From positions 1,054,001-1,118,000 of the forward strand of contig JBFXCS010000001.1 of NCBI GenBank assembly GCA_050181915.1: 64,000 nt of DNA. The letters are read 5' to 3'. The notes beneath the pieces were generated by a model. The model worked only from the letters and a program-made list of their open reading frames with translations, was not told where the DNA came from and did no database searches. The first letter of the stretch is position 1; each line of letters opens with the position of its first letter. Positions 56,697-64,000 of the stretch are shown in pieces. This stretch comes from JBFXCS01 sp050181915 (GTDB lineage: Bacteria > Actinomycetota > Thermoleophilia > Miltoncostaeales > Miltoncostaeaceae). Position numbers and translations under genes: made by a program.

Positions 56697-56730
56697 CCGC
56701 GCGAGTATCGCATACGCTCCCGGGAGCCAG
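56697..56730. promoter_or_regulatory. Compact divergent promoter region of leuS and the GNAT gene
   Basis: Only 34 bases separate the two ATGs. The centre GTATCGCATAC is an inverted repeat that reads as a -10-like element in both directions (GATACT for leuS). The -35 regions would lie in the opposite genes. Assignment is by position only. Confidence 0.4.
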
Positions 56731-57159
56731 ATGACCACGACCCGACCACCCGTCACCCTCAGAGAGGCGGATGCCGACGACGATTTCGACGGCATCATCG
56801 CCCTGTACCGGGCGCACGGCTGGACGCATGCGAGCGACCCCGGGCGCTTGCGCACCGCCATCCGCTCCTCGTCGTACTGCGTGGTCGCCACCGAGGAGGA
56901 CCGCATCGTCGGGTTCGCCCGCGCGATGTCCGACGAGGCGTTCGCCGTCTACATCGCCGACATCCTCGTCACCCCCGACCGTCAGCGTCAGGGGATCGGC
57001 CGCACCCTGCTCGAGTCGATCCTCGACCACTACCCGATGGACACCTTCCACCACCAGGTGCTGGTGGCCGAGCGCGGCGCGGAGGGCTTCTACCGCCGCC
57101 TGGGCATGGTGCCGGTCACGGCCTACGGCCTGACCGCGTTCATCCGCACCCGCCGCTGA
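56731..57159 (+). CDS. GNAT family N-acetyltransferase
   Basis: A 142-residue acetyltransferase using acetyl-CoA. The acetyl-CoA loop reads VTPDRQRQGIGRTLLESI (RQGIGR), and FYRRLGMVPV is the typical C-terminal beta-bulge segment. VYIADILV precedes the binding loop as expected. The ATG follows GGGAG closely. Divergent from leuS; the secreted beta-helix gene is convergent and ends 15 bases away. Acceptor unknown. Confidence 0.88.
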   Translation: MTTTRPPVTLREADADDDFDGIIALYRAHGWTHASDPGRLRTAIRSSSYCVVATEEDRIVGFARAMSDEAFAVYIADILVTPDRQRQGIGRTLLESILDHYPMDTFHHQVLVAERGAEGFYRRLGMVPVTAYGLTAFIRTRR

Positions 57160-57174
57160 GCCCGCCGGGCGGTG

Positions 57175-59067
57175 TCAGCGCCGGGCCAGGCCCACCGTCG
57201 TCCGCAGCGGCGCGCCGGCGACGCCCGCGGCGTTCGTGAGGGTCAGGGTGAGCCGGTAGGTGCCGATCGGCAGCGTGCGGCGCCCCACCCTGCCGGTGAA
57301 GCTCACCTTCACGGCCCCCGCGGCGACCCGGCGTGTGATGGTGGCGCCCTTCACGTAGCGGACGCACGTCCTCGCCCGGGCGCGAACGAGGGCGCGCGTC
57401 GGGGCGACGCAGCGCATCCCCCTCCTGCGGCCGGTCGTCCTGCGCTCGGCCACCACGCGCAGGCGCCCGGCGTCCGAGGCGGTCACGCCGATCACGGCCG
57501 GCCGCGCCGGCAGCGCCCGGCGGCCGCGCGAGGCCTTGCGCGCCAGCAGCGCCCGCCTCGGCGACACCTTCAGGGCCGACAGGCGCGGCGCGGCGCCGGC
57601 GCCCGGACCCGGGCCGCCGACGACGACGCTCGCGGTGGCCGTGGCGCTGCGACCGGTCGGGTCGGTGACCGTGAGGGTGCCGCTGCGGGCGCCGGCGGCC
57701 GCAAATGCGCGGTCGACCACCGCGCCCGTCGCCCCGACCGCGTCGGGGAACGCCCAGGCGTGGACGAGCGGGTCGCCGTCGGGGTCGCTGGAGGCGCTGC
57801 CGTCGAAGCGCGCCCCCAGGCCGCCGGTGGCGGTGGCGGTCGCGACCGCCACCGGCGGGGCGAACTGGTACTCGTACGCCCCGATGTCGCGGCGCGCGCC
57901 GACGACGCGCGGCAGGCCGCGGACGTCCCCGGCGCCGTACGACCCGCCCCCGTCGGACGGGTCGCCCGCGTCGATCAGGGGTGAGTCGTGGCGCAGGCGC
58001 AGGTCGCCGGGCCCGGCGATGAAGCCGGGATCGACCGAGATGCTGGTGGGCCCCAGCGCCACGGTCCCCGTGCCCGTCTGGGACGTCGCGGCGGGCCAGT
58101 GGTTCGCGTGGTCACCGACGACGGTCGCGGTGCCCGCCCCGGTCGTGTAGGCCTGGACCGGCGCGGTCCCGCCGGAGACGGTCGTGGAGTACAGGGCGAC
58201 GCTCGCGCTGGCGCCGGCGCCGGCGATGTTCGCCGCGCTGGCCCCGACGAACTCGCCGCTCGAGGAGGTGATCGTGACATGCCGCGCCGTGATCGCGGGA
58301 GCGTCGCCGACGTTCCGGGCGAGCGCCATGAGGCCCGTACCGGTCGGCCCCGTCGAGCGGATGACCGTGTTGCGGATCGCGACCGTGCCGTCGTCGGCCT
58401 CGACGGCGAAGTACGTCGCGTCGAAGGTCGACCCGGTGATCACCGCGTCCGGGTCGCCGAAGGCCTGGAAGAAGCCGTAGGCGGCGCGCACGCGGACGCG
58501 CGTGAGGGTGAGGTCGCCGAGGCTGACGATGCCGTAGGCGGCCGGCGTCTCGACCTCGGAATCGGTGAGCGACGAGGTGCCCAGGAACTCGATACCGGTG
58601 ACCTGGGCCTCGGCGGCGGGCGCCGTCACCCTGACGCGGGAGACGGCGACGTCGCGAACCTGGATCGCCCTCGGCGACGATGCGCCGACCGGCCCGGTCT
58701 CGGCGCCGAGATCGTGGATCGCGCTGCCGGGGCCGGCGAGGACCCGCAGGGTCTCCTCGTCCGGGACGGCCGTGTTGCGCAGCAGCGTCGCGCCCGCGCC
58801 GGCGCCGGCGATCTCGACCGGGCCGATGGCCTCGTAGGAGAAGACGCCGTCATAGGTGCCGGGCGCGATGCGGATCAGGTCGGCGCCGGCGTCGGCCGCG
58901 GCGGCGTCGAGCGCGGCCTGCAGGCCGGGCTGGAGGGTGCCGCCGTCGCAGGGGGCGCCCACGCAGTAGGTGGCGGCGCCCGCGGCGCCCGCCGACGCCA
59001 GCGACGCGGCCACCCCGACGACCGCCGCGGCGGCGGCCATACCCGTGCGTGTGCGTGCGCGTCCCAC
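57175..59067 (-). CDS. Secreted parallel beta-helix / PKD-domain surface protein
   Basis: The 630-residue protein has a signal peptide ending near AGAAGA-A at 31, then a right-handed beta-helix-like repeat region (about 40-360), a choice-of-anchor-Q type segment (SPLIDAGDP, VVGARRDIGAYEY), a PKD-like domain (ARFDGSASSDPDGDPLVHAW) and a basic C-terminal domain of about 140 residues. GTG 59067 is chosen as it adds the positive n-region; ATG 59040 is possible. Likely exported and envelope-associated; no catalytic residues identified. Confidence 0.82.
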   Translation of the reverse strand: MGRARTRTGMAAAAAVVGVAASLASAGAAGAATYCVGAPCDGGTLQPGLQAALDAAAADAGADLIRIAPGTYDGVFSYEAIGPVEIAGAGAGATLLRNTAVPDEETLRVLAGPGSAIHDLGAETGPVGASSPRAIQVRDVAVSRVRVTAPAAEAQVTGIEFLGTSSLTDSEVETPAAYGIVSLGDLTLTRVRVRAAYGFFQAFGDPDAVITGSTFDATYFAVEADDGTVAIRNTVIRSTGPTGTGLMALARNVGDAPAITARHVTITSSSGEFVGASAANIAGAGASASVALYSTTVSGGTAPVQAYTTGAGTATVVGDHANHWPAATSQTGTGTVALGPTSISVDPGFIAGPGDLRLRHDSPLIDAGDPSDGGGSYGAGDVRGLPRVVGARRDIGAYEYQFAPPVAVATATATGGLGARFDGSASSDPDGDPLVHAWAFPDAVGATGAVVDRAFAAAGARSGTLTVTDPTGRSATATASVVVGGPGPGAGAAPRLSALKVSPRRALLARKASRGRRALPARPAVIGVTASDAGRLRVVAERRTTGRRRGMRCVAPTRALVRARARTCVRYVKGATITRRVAAGAVKVSFTGRVGRRTLPIGTYRLTLTLTNAAGVAGAPLRTTVGLARR

Positions 59068-59131
59068 GCGGCGACGCTATCCCGCGGCCCGGCGGGGGCG
59101 GGTCCCGAATCGGTCCCGGCCGCGCTCGCAG

Positions 59132-59200
59132 CGCGGCCCCCGTGCCGGAGGGCGACGGGGGCCGCGGGTCGAGCCGTGCGCGCGGGGCTCGCGCCCCGCG
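59132..59200 (-). terminator. Two hairpins downstream of isocitrate lyase
   Basis: Hairpin 1 has perfect 8-base arms CGCGGGGC/GCCCCGCG (59181-59200), 6 bases past the aceA stop. Hairpin 2 has perfect 12-base arms CGCGGCCCCCGT and its complement (59132-59166) with an 11-base loop. Together they probably terminate aceA transcription and shield the beta-helix gene. Confidence 0.55.
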
Positions 59201-59205
59201 GTCGA

Positions 59206-61482
59206 TCAGCCGGCGGCCGCCACCGCGCCGCCGGTGATGAGCTCCTCGCGCTCCGGGCTGTCCGGGGCGACGAGCTTCGCCACCACGTCGCGGTTGACGT
59301 CGGCCACGATGATCTCGCCCACCTCGTCGTACACGCTCTCGAAGATGCCGCGCCGGTTCAGGCTCGCCGCCTGGGCGTGGTTGTCCTCGGTCGGGGTGAG
59401 GTAGTGGATCGCCGCCGCCTTGTAGCGGTGGATGAGGAACAGGTGCAGCAGGGTCGCGAGGCGCTTGCGGCGCAGGTCCTCGTCGAAGGTGTTCTGGTCG
59501 CGCACCGAGATGATCTGGCGGCCGCGCCGGTCCTGGATCGTCCCGAACACGATGTTCGCCAGCTTCTCGTCCTCCGGGCTGAGGACGCTGAGCTCCAGCA
59601 GGTCCTGACCGGCGGTGTGGGGCCGCAGCGACACGCGCAGCGGGCCCTCGATGCCGTGGTGACGCGACCAGCTCTCCAGCCAGCCGGCGAGGATCTTCGG
59701 CGGGACCTCGATCTGGACCAGGTGCTGGGTCTGGGTGGAGCCCTTGCCCATCGCCTTCGTGGTGGCCGTCTGGCCGGACACCGCCGACAGGGCGGCGTCG
59801 GCCCGCGGGCCGCCGACCAGGGTCTGCGGCGTGCGGTAGGGCGACTCGAGCAGGCGCAGCTTGCGCTGCAGGCGCGCCAGGGCGAGCATGCCGTCCTCGC
59901 GCAGCGCCGTGGTGAACTCCTCCGCGGCGAGGCCGTCGATCTGGTGGCCGCCGTAGGTCATGAAGTTGAAGACGAAGCCCATCTTCCCCAGCTCCTCGGG
60001 GAACCTGCGCATCTCGTCGTCGCTCATGCCCGTCGTGTCCCAGTTGAAGGACGGCGACAGGTTGTAGGCGAGCATCTTCTCGGGGAAGACCGCGTGGATC
60101 GCGTCCGCGAACTGCTTCGCGTCCTCGAGGTCGGCCGTCTTCGTCTCCATCCACAGGAGGTCGGCGAAGGGCGCGGCGGCGAGCGACTTGGCCACGGCGT
60201 ACGGGATGCCCCCGCGCACCTGGTAGTAGCCCTCCGGGGTCTGCGCCAGCTCGGCGTCCCAGACCACGTCCACGCCCAGCTCCCGCGCCCGCGAGCGCAC
60301 CTCGTACCACGACGCGCGGCCGGCGAACTCGAGCCACTCCTCGACTGAGACGTCGGGGGCGCTCCCCTCGTCGTTGCGGAAGCTGATCAGGTCGGCGACG
60401 GCCTCGCCCAGCGTCTTGAGGCCGGCGTCGGCCTCCCAGATCTCGATGAAGTCGTTCGCGATCCCGTCGAGCACGGCCTCCGCGGCGTTCTCGCCCGGCT
60501 GGGCGAGGAAGGCGGCGGCGGCCTCGTCGATCTTCGCGGTGAGGCCGGTCCTCTGGAGCCACTCGTCGGCGGCGGCGTACTCCTCGTCGGCCAGCGAGTA
60601 GATCAGGTGGCCGGCGAGGTCGGCGACGCCCTGGCTGTTGAAGCGCCGGATGATCGCCAGGTAGGCGGCCTTGTAGGACGGGACCTCGGTGTTGGTGGCG
60701 CCGAGGATGAAGGGCTGGTCGCGCTCGTCGCCGGCGCCGTCGATCAGGTTCGCGGCCTCGGCGTCGGTGCGGGCCACGATGATGCCGCCGACGCCCATGA
60801 TGTCGAGCTGGAAGCGGGCGGCGGACAGGCGCTTGATCTGCTCGTCGGAGCCCACCAGGACCTTGCCGCCCTGGTGGCCGCACTTCTTCACGCCGGGCTT
60901 CTGGTCCTCGATGTGGTAACCGGGGACGCCGACCTCGACGAAGCGGCGGACGAGGTTGCGGACGTGACCGTCGCCGCCGTGACCGGTGTCGGCGTCGGCG
61001 ATCAGGAAGGGCCGGAAGTCGACCTCGGGGGTCGCGTCGCGCTCGGCCTGGGTCATGCGCAGGCGCAGGAACTTCTGGTTCTTGTCGGCGGTCAGCAGCG
61101 CGCGCACCAGACCGGCCGCCTCGTCGGGCACCTGGCTCAGGGGGTAGCTGGCGAGGTCCGGGCCCGGGTCCTCGTTGGTGGAGCCCTTGGCGGAGGTGGC
61201 CCAGCCGCCGAGGTAGATGCCCTGGATGCCCGCCCGCTTCATCTGCACGACCTGGCCGGGCGAGTACGGACCGAAGCTGGTGATCGACTTGCCGGTGGCG
61301 AACTTCTCCCGCAGCAGCGCGTAGAACTGGTCGGCCGCGTCGCGGGCGATCGTGTACTCCTGCGGCACGGTGCCCTTCTGCTCCGCGACCTGGCGGGCCG
61401 TGTAGATCCGGGTGATCTCCTTGAAGCGGTCCCGGGCGAACCATTCGCGCGTCTGCGCGACCTCGTCCTCAAATGCCCCCAT
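59206..61482 (-). CDS. aceA: Isocitrate lyase, long ICL2-type
   Basis: Isocitrate lyase splits isocitrate to glyoxylate and succinate, the first step of the glyoxylate shunt for growth on acetate or fatty acids. At 758 residues this is the long form, similar in size to mycobacterial ICL2 (AceA), with a C-terminal domain of about 160 residues that in ICL2 responds to acetyl-CoA. The catalytic KKCGH (C201) is intact, as are IADADTGHG and NLSPSFNWD. GGAG precedes the ATG. The 243 bases upstream (61483-61725) hold its promoter; a TAGACT -10-like element is near 61522. No malate synthase is in the window. Confidence 0.95.
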   Translation of the reverse strand: MGAFEDEVAQTREWFARDRFKEITRIYTARQVAEQKGTVPQEYTIARDAADQFYALLREKFATGKSITSFGPYSPGQVVQMKRAGIQGIYLGGWATSAKGSTNEDPGPDLASYPLSQVPDEAAGLVRALLTADKNQKFLRLRMTQAERDATPEVDFRPFLIADADTGHGGDGHVRNLVRRFVEVGVPGYHIEDQKPGVKKCGHQGGKVLVGSDEQIKRLSAARFQLDIMGVGGIIVARTDAEAANLIDGAGDERDQPFILGATNTEVPSYKAAYLAIIRRFNSQGVADLAGHLIYSLADEEYAAADEWLQRTGLTAKIDEAAAAFLAQPGENAAEAVLDGIANDFIEIWEADAGLKTLGEAVADLISFRNDEGSAPDVSVEEWLEFAGRASWYEVRSRARELGVDVVWDAELAQTPEGYYQVRGGIPYAVAKSLAAAPFADLLWMETKTADLEDAKQFADAIHAVFPEKMLAYNLSPSFNWDTTGMSDDEMRRFPEELGKMGFVFNFMTYGGHQIDGLAAEEFTTALREDGMLALARLQRKLRLLESPYRTPQTLVGGPRADAALSAVSGQTATTKAMGKGSTQTQHLVQIEVPPKILAGWLESWSRHHGIEGPLRVSLRPHTAGQDLLELSVLSPEDEKLANIVFGTIQDRRGRQIISVRDQNTFDEDLRRKRLATLLHLFLIHRYKAAAIHYLTPTEDNHAQAASLNRRGIFESVYDEVGEIIVADVNRDVVAKLVAPDSPEREELITGGAVAAAG

Positions 61483-61725
61483 GTATCTCCACCCTTCCCC
61501 CTTGTTACCGGTGCCCGTGAAGTCTAATCGGGCATCCGCCGCCCCCGATGGCGCATGGAGAGCGGGTTCTCAACCATCGTGACGATCGGCACGAACATGC
61601 GCGCGACCCGCGGGTGCCCGTCGCCAACGGGGCTCAGGGGCCGCCGCGCGACCGCGACCGCCCCGCTCCCCCGCACGTGACGATACGTACTTACTCTGCG
61701 AACCGGCGCGAAGGCGGCCTCTCCG

Positions 61726-63297
61726 TCAGTCGTCGGCCGGGTAGAAGTTGGTGTCGTCGAGCAGCAGCCCGCCCGTCACCGGGTCGCGCCTGCCGGCCTT
61801 GTCGGCGTCGATCCCGATGGTGCGGTCGGTCACCGTGCCGTCGGCGAACGAGAGCCGGAGCGTGCCGCGCGGCAGGATCCGGTACGTGCCCGTCTGGTTC
61901 GGCGGGTAGCGGCCCGCCCAGACGCCCGGCGTGGTGAAGCCGTCGCCCAGGCTGCTGAGAGAGCTCTCGGCGTACACGAACTCTCCGGAGAGGTTGAGCG
62001 CGAGGGTGTAGTGCCAGGTGGTGCAGCCCAGGATGAGGCCGCACAGGCCGCGGAAGCCGCGGTGCTCGAGATCGGTCTGGTAGCGGGCGCCCGCGGGCGG
62101 GATGCCGAGCCTGGTCATCGCCACGTCGTCGAGCGTGAGCTTGCCGCCCTTGTAGGTGCCCTTCAGGTCGCCCACCGTGAGCGCGCCGGTGCGGGCGTCG
62201 TAGGTGTACCGCACGCATCCGTCGGTGGGGTTGCCCTTCTCGTCGCGCCCGGCGGTGACGCGGGTGCACGCCGGCAGCCCACCGGTCGGGATGCCCCGGT
62301 AGGCCCACCTGCCGTCGTAGAAGTAGACGCCCCGGTTGTCCCACGCCCAGTCGGTGTGGCTCACGAAGCCCCACCAGTAGGTGTTCGTGAGCGGGCCGGC
62401 CGGCGTCCGCGGCGCCGGCGGCGCGGGGCGCCGCACCGACAGGCGGATCCTCCCCGCCGCGGTGAGCGTCCCGCTGCGGGCCCGCACCGCGAGCACCGAG
62501 CTCGCGCGCGCGGCGGGCGCCAGGCGCAGACGCAGGCGCAGGGTCACGGCCTTGCCGGGGGCGATCGACGCGACGGTGCGCGCCGTGGCGCCCCGGCGCA
62601 CGACGCCGCGCGCGCTCCCCACGGTGACGCGCACCTTCTTCGCGGGCGCCGTGCCGGTGTTCGCCACCCGGACGCGCGCCGTGATCCAGCGGCCGCGCCT
62701 CACCGCCGACGGCACGCCGGAGACCGTCACCGCCAGCGCCGGCGCCGCGGGGGGCGCCGGCGGTGCCGGCTCCGGGGGCGGCGGCGGGGCGGTCAGGGTG
62801 AACTGCGGCGTGATGTCGCTGCGGCTGGCGGCGGCGCTCGGGGCGACGGCGACGGTGCCGCACGCCACCGTCCGGCCCGCCAGCACCGGCGAGGTCGGCG
62901 CGTCGAAGGCGACGGTCGCCCCCGACAGGGTCATGGTGGCCGGGGCGGTCGGCCCCGTCTCCCCGGGCGACGGGATGTAGCCCGCCTCCGCCGCCCCGCC
63001 GGTCGCGTCGAGCGTGCCCACGTAGAGGTTGGGGGTGGCGCATCCCGCCCCCGAGGGGCCCGGGCCGAGCTGGACGATCACCACCGACCCCGCCGCCGGG
63101 GGCGCCGCCAGCGTCACGACCGCCCTGATCGCCCCGGAGTCGTCGTACGAGGCCTGCGCGGACACGATGTCGGGGCCGCCGCCGGTCGCGTCGCCCGTCG
63201 GGTCGGCGACGGTGCCCTCGACGGTCGCGGCGAGGCAGGCGGGACCGGTGGCCAGCGCCAGCACGGCGGAGACGGCCAGGGGGATGATGGTGCGCAC
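61726..63297 (-). CDS. Secreted protein of unknown function with CARDB-like region
   Basis: A 523-residue exported protein. GTG 63297 (MRTIIPLAVSAVLALATG) has GAGGT upstream and a signal peptide ending around CLA-ATVEG. An N-terminal beta domain (about 25-170) is followed by a proline linker, a CARDB-like beta-sandwich (VTVSGVPSAVRRGRWITARVRV) and a C-terminal domain of about 210 residues starting TNTYWWGFVSHTDWAW, rich in Trp, Tyr and Gly. I do not recognise that domain. Likely cell-surface or released. Confidence 0.72.
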   Translation of the reverse strand: MRTIIPLAVSAVLALATGPACLAATVEGTVADPTGDATGGGPDIVSAQASYDDSGAIRAVVTLAAPPAAGSVVIVQLGPGPSGAGCATPNLYVGTLDATGGAAEAGYIPSPGETGPTAPATMTLSGATVAFDAPTSPVLAGRTVACGTVAVAPSAAASRSDITPQFTLTAPPPPPEPAPPAPPAAPALAVTVSGVPSAVRRGRWITARVRVANTGTAPAKKVRVTVGSARGVVRRGATARTVASIAPGKAVTLRLRLRLAPAARASSVLAVRARSGTLTAAGRIRLSVRRPAPPAPRTPAGPLTNTYWWGFVSHTDWAWDNRGVYFYDGRWAYRGIPTGGLPACTRVTAGRDEKGNPTDGCVRYTYDARTGALTVGDLKGTYKGGKLTLDDVAMTRLGIPPAGARYQTDLEHRGFRGLCGLILGCTTWHYTLALNLSGEFVYAESSLSSLGDGFTTPGVWAGRYPPNQTGTYRILPRGTLRLSFADGTVTDRTIGIDADKAGRRDPVTGGLLLDDTNFYPADD

Positions 63298-63403
63298 GAT
63301 GGACCTCGCGGGGAGGGTGCCGAGGTTCAGGATTCTGCATGAACGGCGGGCCGGGTCCCGCACGGGGCGGTCGTCGCGCGACGCGCCCGCCGCGCGGCCG
63401 TCC

Positions 63404-63432
63404 TTCCGGGAGGGCTTCCGCTGGCCTATACT
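63404..63432 (+). promoter_or_regulatory. Promoter of tRNA-Ala
   Basis: TTCCGG and TATACT are separated by 17 bases, and the tRNA 5' end begins 12 bases after the -10 element. The -10 is a near-consensus match in a region otherwise very GC-rich. Confidence 0.6.
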
Positions 63433-63444
63433 CCGCGGGTCCCC

Positions 63445-63517
63445 GGGGGATTAGCTCAGCTGGGAGAGCGCTACGCTGGCAGCGTAGAGGTCACCGGTTC
63501 GATCCCGGTATCCTCCA
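63445..63517 (+). tRNA. tRNA-Ala (anticodon GGC)
   Basis: The cloverleaf folds fully: acceptor GGGGGAT pairs with ATCCTCC, including G3-U70, the alanine identity pair; D arm TAGCTCAGCTGGGAGAGC; anticodon stem CTACG/CGTAG with loop CTGGCAG, giving anticodon GGC; T arm ACCGGTTCGATCCCGGT. Discriminator base A is at 63517. CCA is not encoded (CTT follows). Confidence 0.97.
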
Positions 63518-63573
63518 CTTCCGTCGAGACGCCCGTGACGACGGCGATCTCACACCGTCCGGCCCGTTCCGGC

Positions 63574-63595
63574 GGCGGGGCCCGAAGGCCCCGCC
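63574..63595. terminator. Hairpin between tRNA-Ala and the right-edge gene
   Basis: Perfect arms GGCGGGGCC / GGCCCCGCC around a CGAA tetraloop. It lies downstream of the tRNA and just past the stop of the minus-strand gene, so it could act in both directions. Confidence 0.6.
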
Positions 63596-63605
63596 CGGTC
63601 GTCCG

Positions 63606-64000
63606 TCACCCGACCCGGGAGACGACCAGCACCGTGGCCTGGCGACGGGTGACCGCCTGGCCCTTCGCCGTGCGGTAGCGGGCCGTGACCTTCACCTGGT
63701 AGCGGCCCGCCGTGCGATCGCGCAGGTCCACCCGGACCCGGTATCCGCGGACCGGCAGGCGAGCCCCTCGCAGGATCGCCGTCGCCGACACCAGCCGCAG
63801 GCCGCGCAGCTTGCGGATCGCCACGAAGCGCACCCTGTTGCCCGCGAGGACCGGCTCGGAGGAGACGGTGCCGGTCACGGTGGTCGTCACGCCCGGGGCG
63901 CCCGGGGCGCCGTTCTGGCCGTCCTGACCTCCGGGGCCGGCGGGGGCGGCGGTGAAGGGCTCGAAGTCGTAGACGTCGTCGTTGATGCGAAGCGCGTCCA
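63606..64000 (-). CDS. C-terminal part of a protein with collagen-like Gly-X-Y repeats (partial)
   Basis: The 131 visible residues, open to the window edge, contain a short collagen-like stretch (GPGGQDGQNGAPGAPG) followed by a basic beta-rich C-terminal domain of about 95 residues (VRFVAIRKLRGLRL, GYRVRVDLRDRTAGRYQVKV). An internal GTG at 63890 could mimic a start, but the frame is open upstream and the sequence protein-like, so the gene begins outside. The C-terminal domain resembles the basic ends of the beta-helix protein in style. Probably secreted; function unknown. Confidence 0.65.
   Translation of the reverse strand, partial: DALRINDDVYDFEPFTAAPAGPGGQDGQNGAPGAPGVTTTVTGTVSSEPVLAGNRVRFVAIRKLRGLRLVSATAILRGARLPVRGYRVRVDLRDRTAGRYQVKVTARYRTAKGQAVTRRQATVLVVSRVG

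Noticed and set aside
56697..56730. T-box leader controlling leuS
   Set aside because: The intergenic region is only 34 bases, far too short for a T-box.
61483..61725. Small gene or RNA in the gap upstream of isocitrate lyase
   Set aside because: No protein-like frame and no strong conserved structure is visible; best treated as the aceA promoter region.

Overview
The window is 64 kb of very GC-rich chromosomal DNA. Coding sits in long, tightly packed operons with many 4-base start/stop overlaps and many GTG starts. The gene content is actinobacterial: cydABDC, sugar ABC importer, SugABC-like permeases, ICL2-type isocitrate lyase, DesK/DesR-like pair. The core order comEA, comEC, holA, rpsT, murJ, lepA, hemW, hrcA, dnaJ, prmA, rsmE, mtaB, HIT, phoH, ybeY, dgk, era points to a deep-branching high-GC actinobacterium, possibly class Thermoleophilia. 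That placement is inferred from content and style; no rRNA gene is present to confirm it.

Layout. 1-5.7 kb (minus): cytochrome bd oxidase and its CydDC assembly transporter (cydC runs off the left edge). 5.8-6.0 kb: a MITE-like element with terminal inverted repeats at a CTAG site. 6-8.4 kb (plus): a GH68 fructan/sucrose-type enzyme coupled to a DUF4032 kinase-like protein. 8.4-12.7 kb (minus): a complete carbohydrate ABC importer. 12.8-14.1 kb (minus): ECF sigma factor and a membrane-anchored partner. 14.2-18 kb (plus): ABC-2 exporter with a DesK-type kinase, LuxR-type regulator and a PH-like protein, followed by an MFS transporter. 19.4-23.5 kb (minus): class II aldolase, CbbY-like phosphatase, DhaL, DhaK and a NagD-like phosphatase, a likely ketose-phosphate/dihydroxyacetone module. 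23.6-25.5 kb: a single protein joining GAF, histidine kinase, receiver and LuxR DNA-binding domains.

25.6-32.9 kb (minus) is a translation/stress core operon (era, dgk-PAP2 fusion, ybeY, phoH, HIT, mtaB, rsmE, prmA, dnaJ). Its usual upstream partner hrcA lies 7.6 kb away at 40.5 kb. The intervening stretch holds accessory genes on both strands: a lipoprotein, a DUF1269 protein, an unknown acidic protein, a TetR/MFS efflux pair with a clear operator, and an AraC regulator with a berberine-bridge-type oxidase and a cysteine dioxygenase. 40.5-49.9 kb resumes the core block (hrcA, hemW, lepA, murJ, rpsT, holA, comEC). An MFS exporter and ftsH lie between comEC and comEA. 54-61.5 kb holds leuS, a GNAT acetyltransferase, a secreted beta-helix protein and isocitrate lyase. 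The right end has a secreted protein of unknown function, tRNA-Ala(GGC), and the C-terminus of a collagen-like-repeat protein cut by the window edge.

Most notable observations: the CTAG-flanked MITE and its solo ends; probable CTG start codons for ftsH and one MFS gene; the one-protein two-component system; the DgkA-PAP2 fusion; the aldolase/DhaKL cluster lacking DhaM; and the accessory insertion that separates hrcA from dnaJ. I did not find a CRISPR array, prophage, or an unmistakably new multi-gene defence system.
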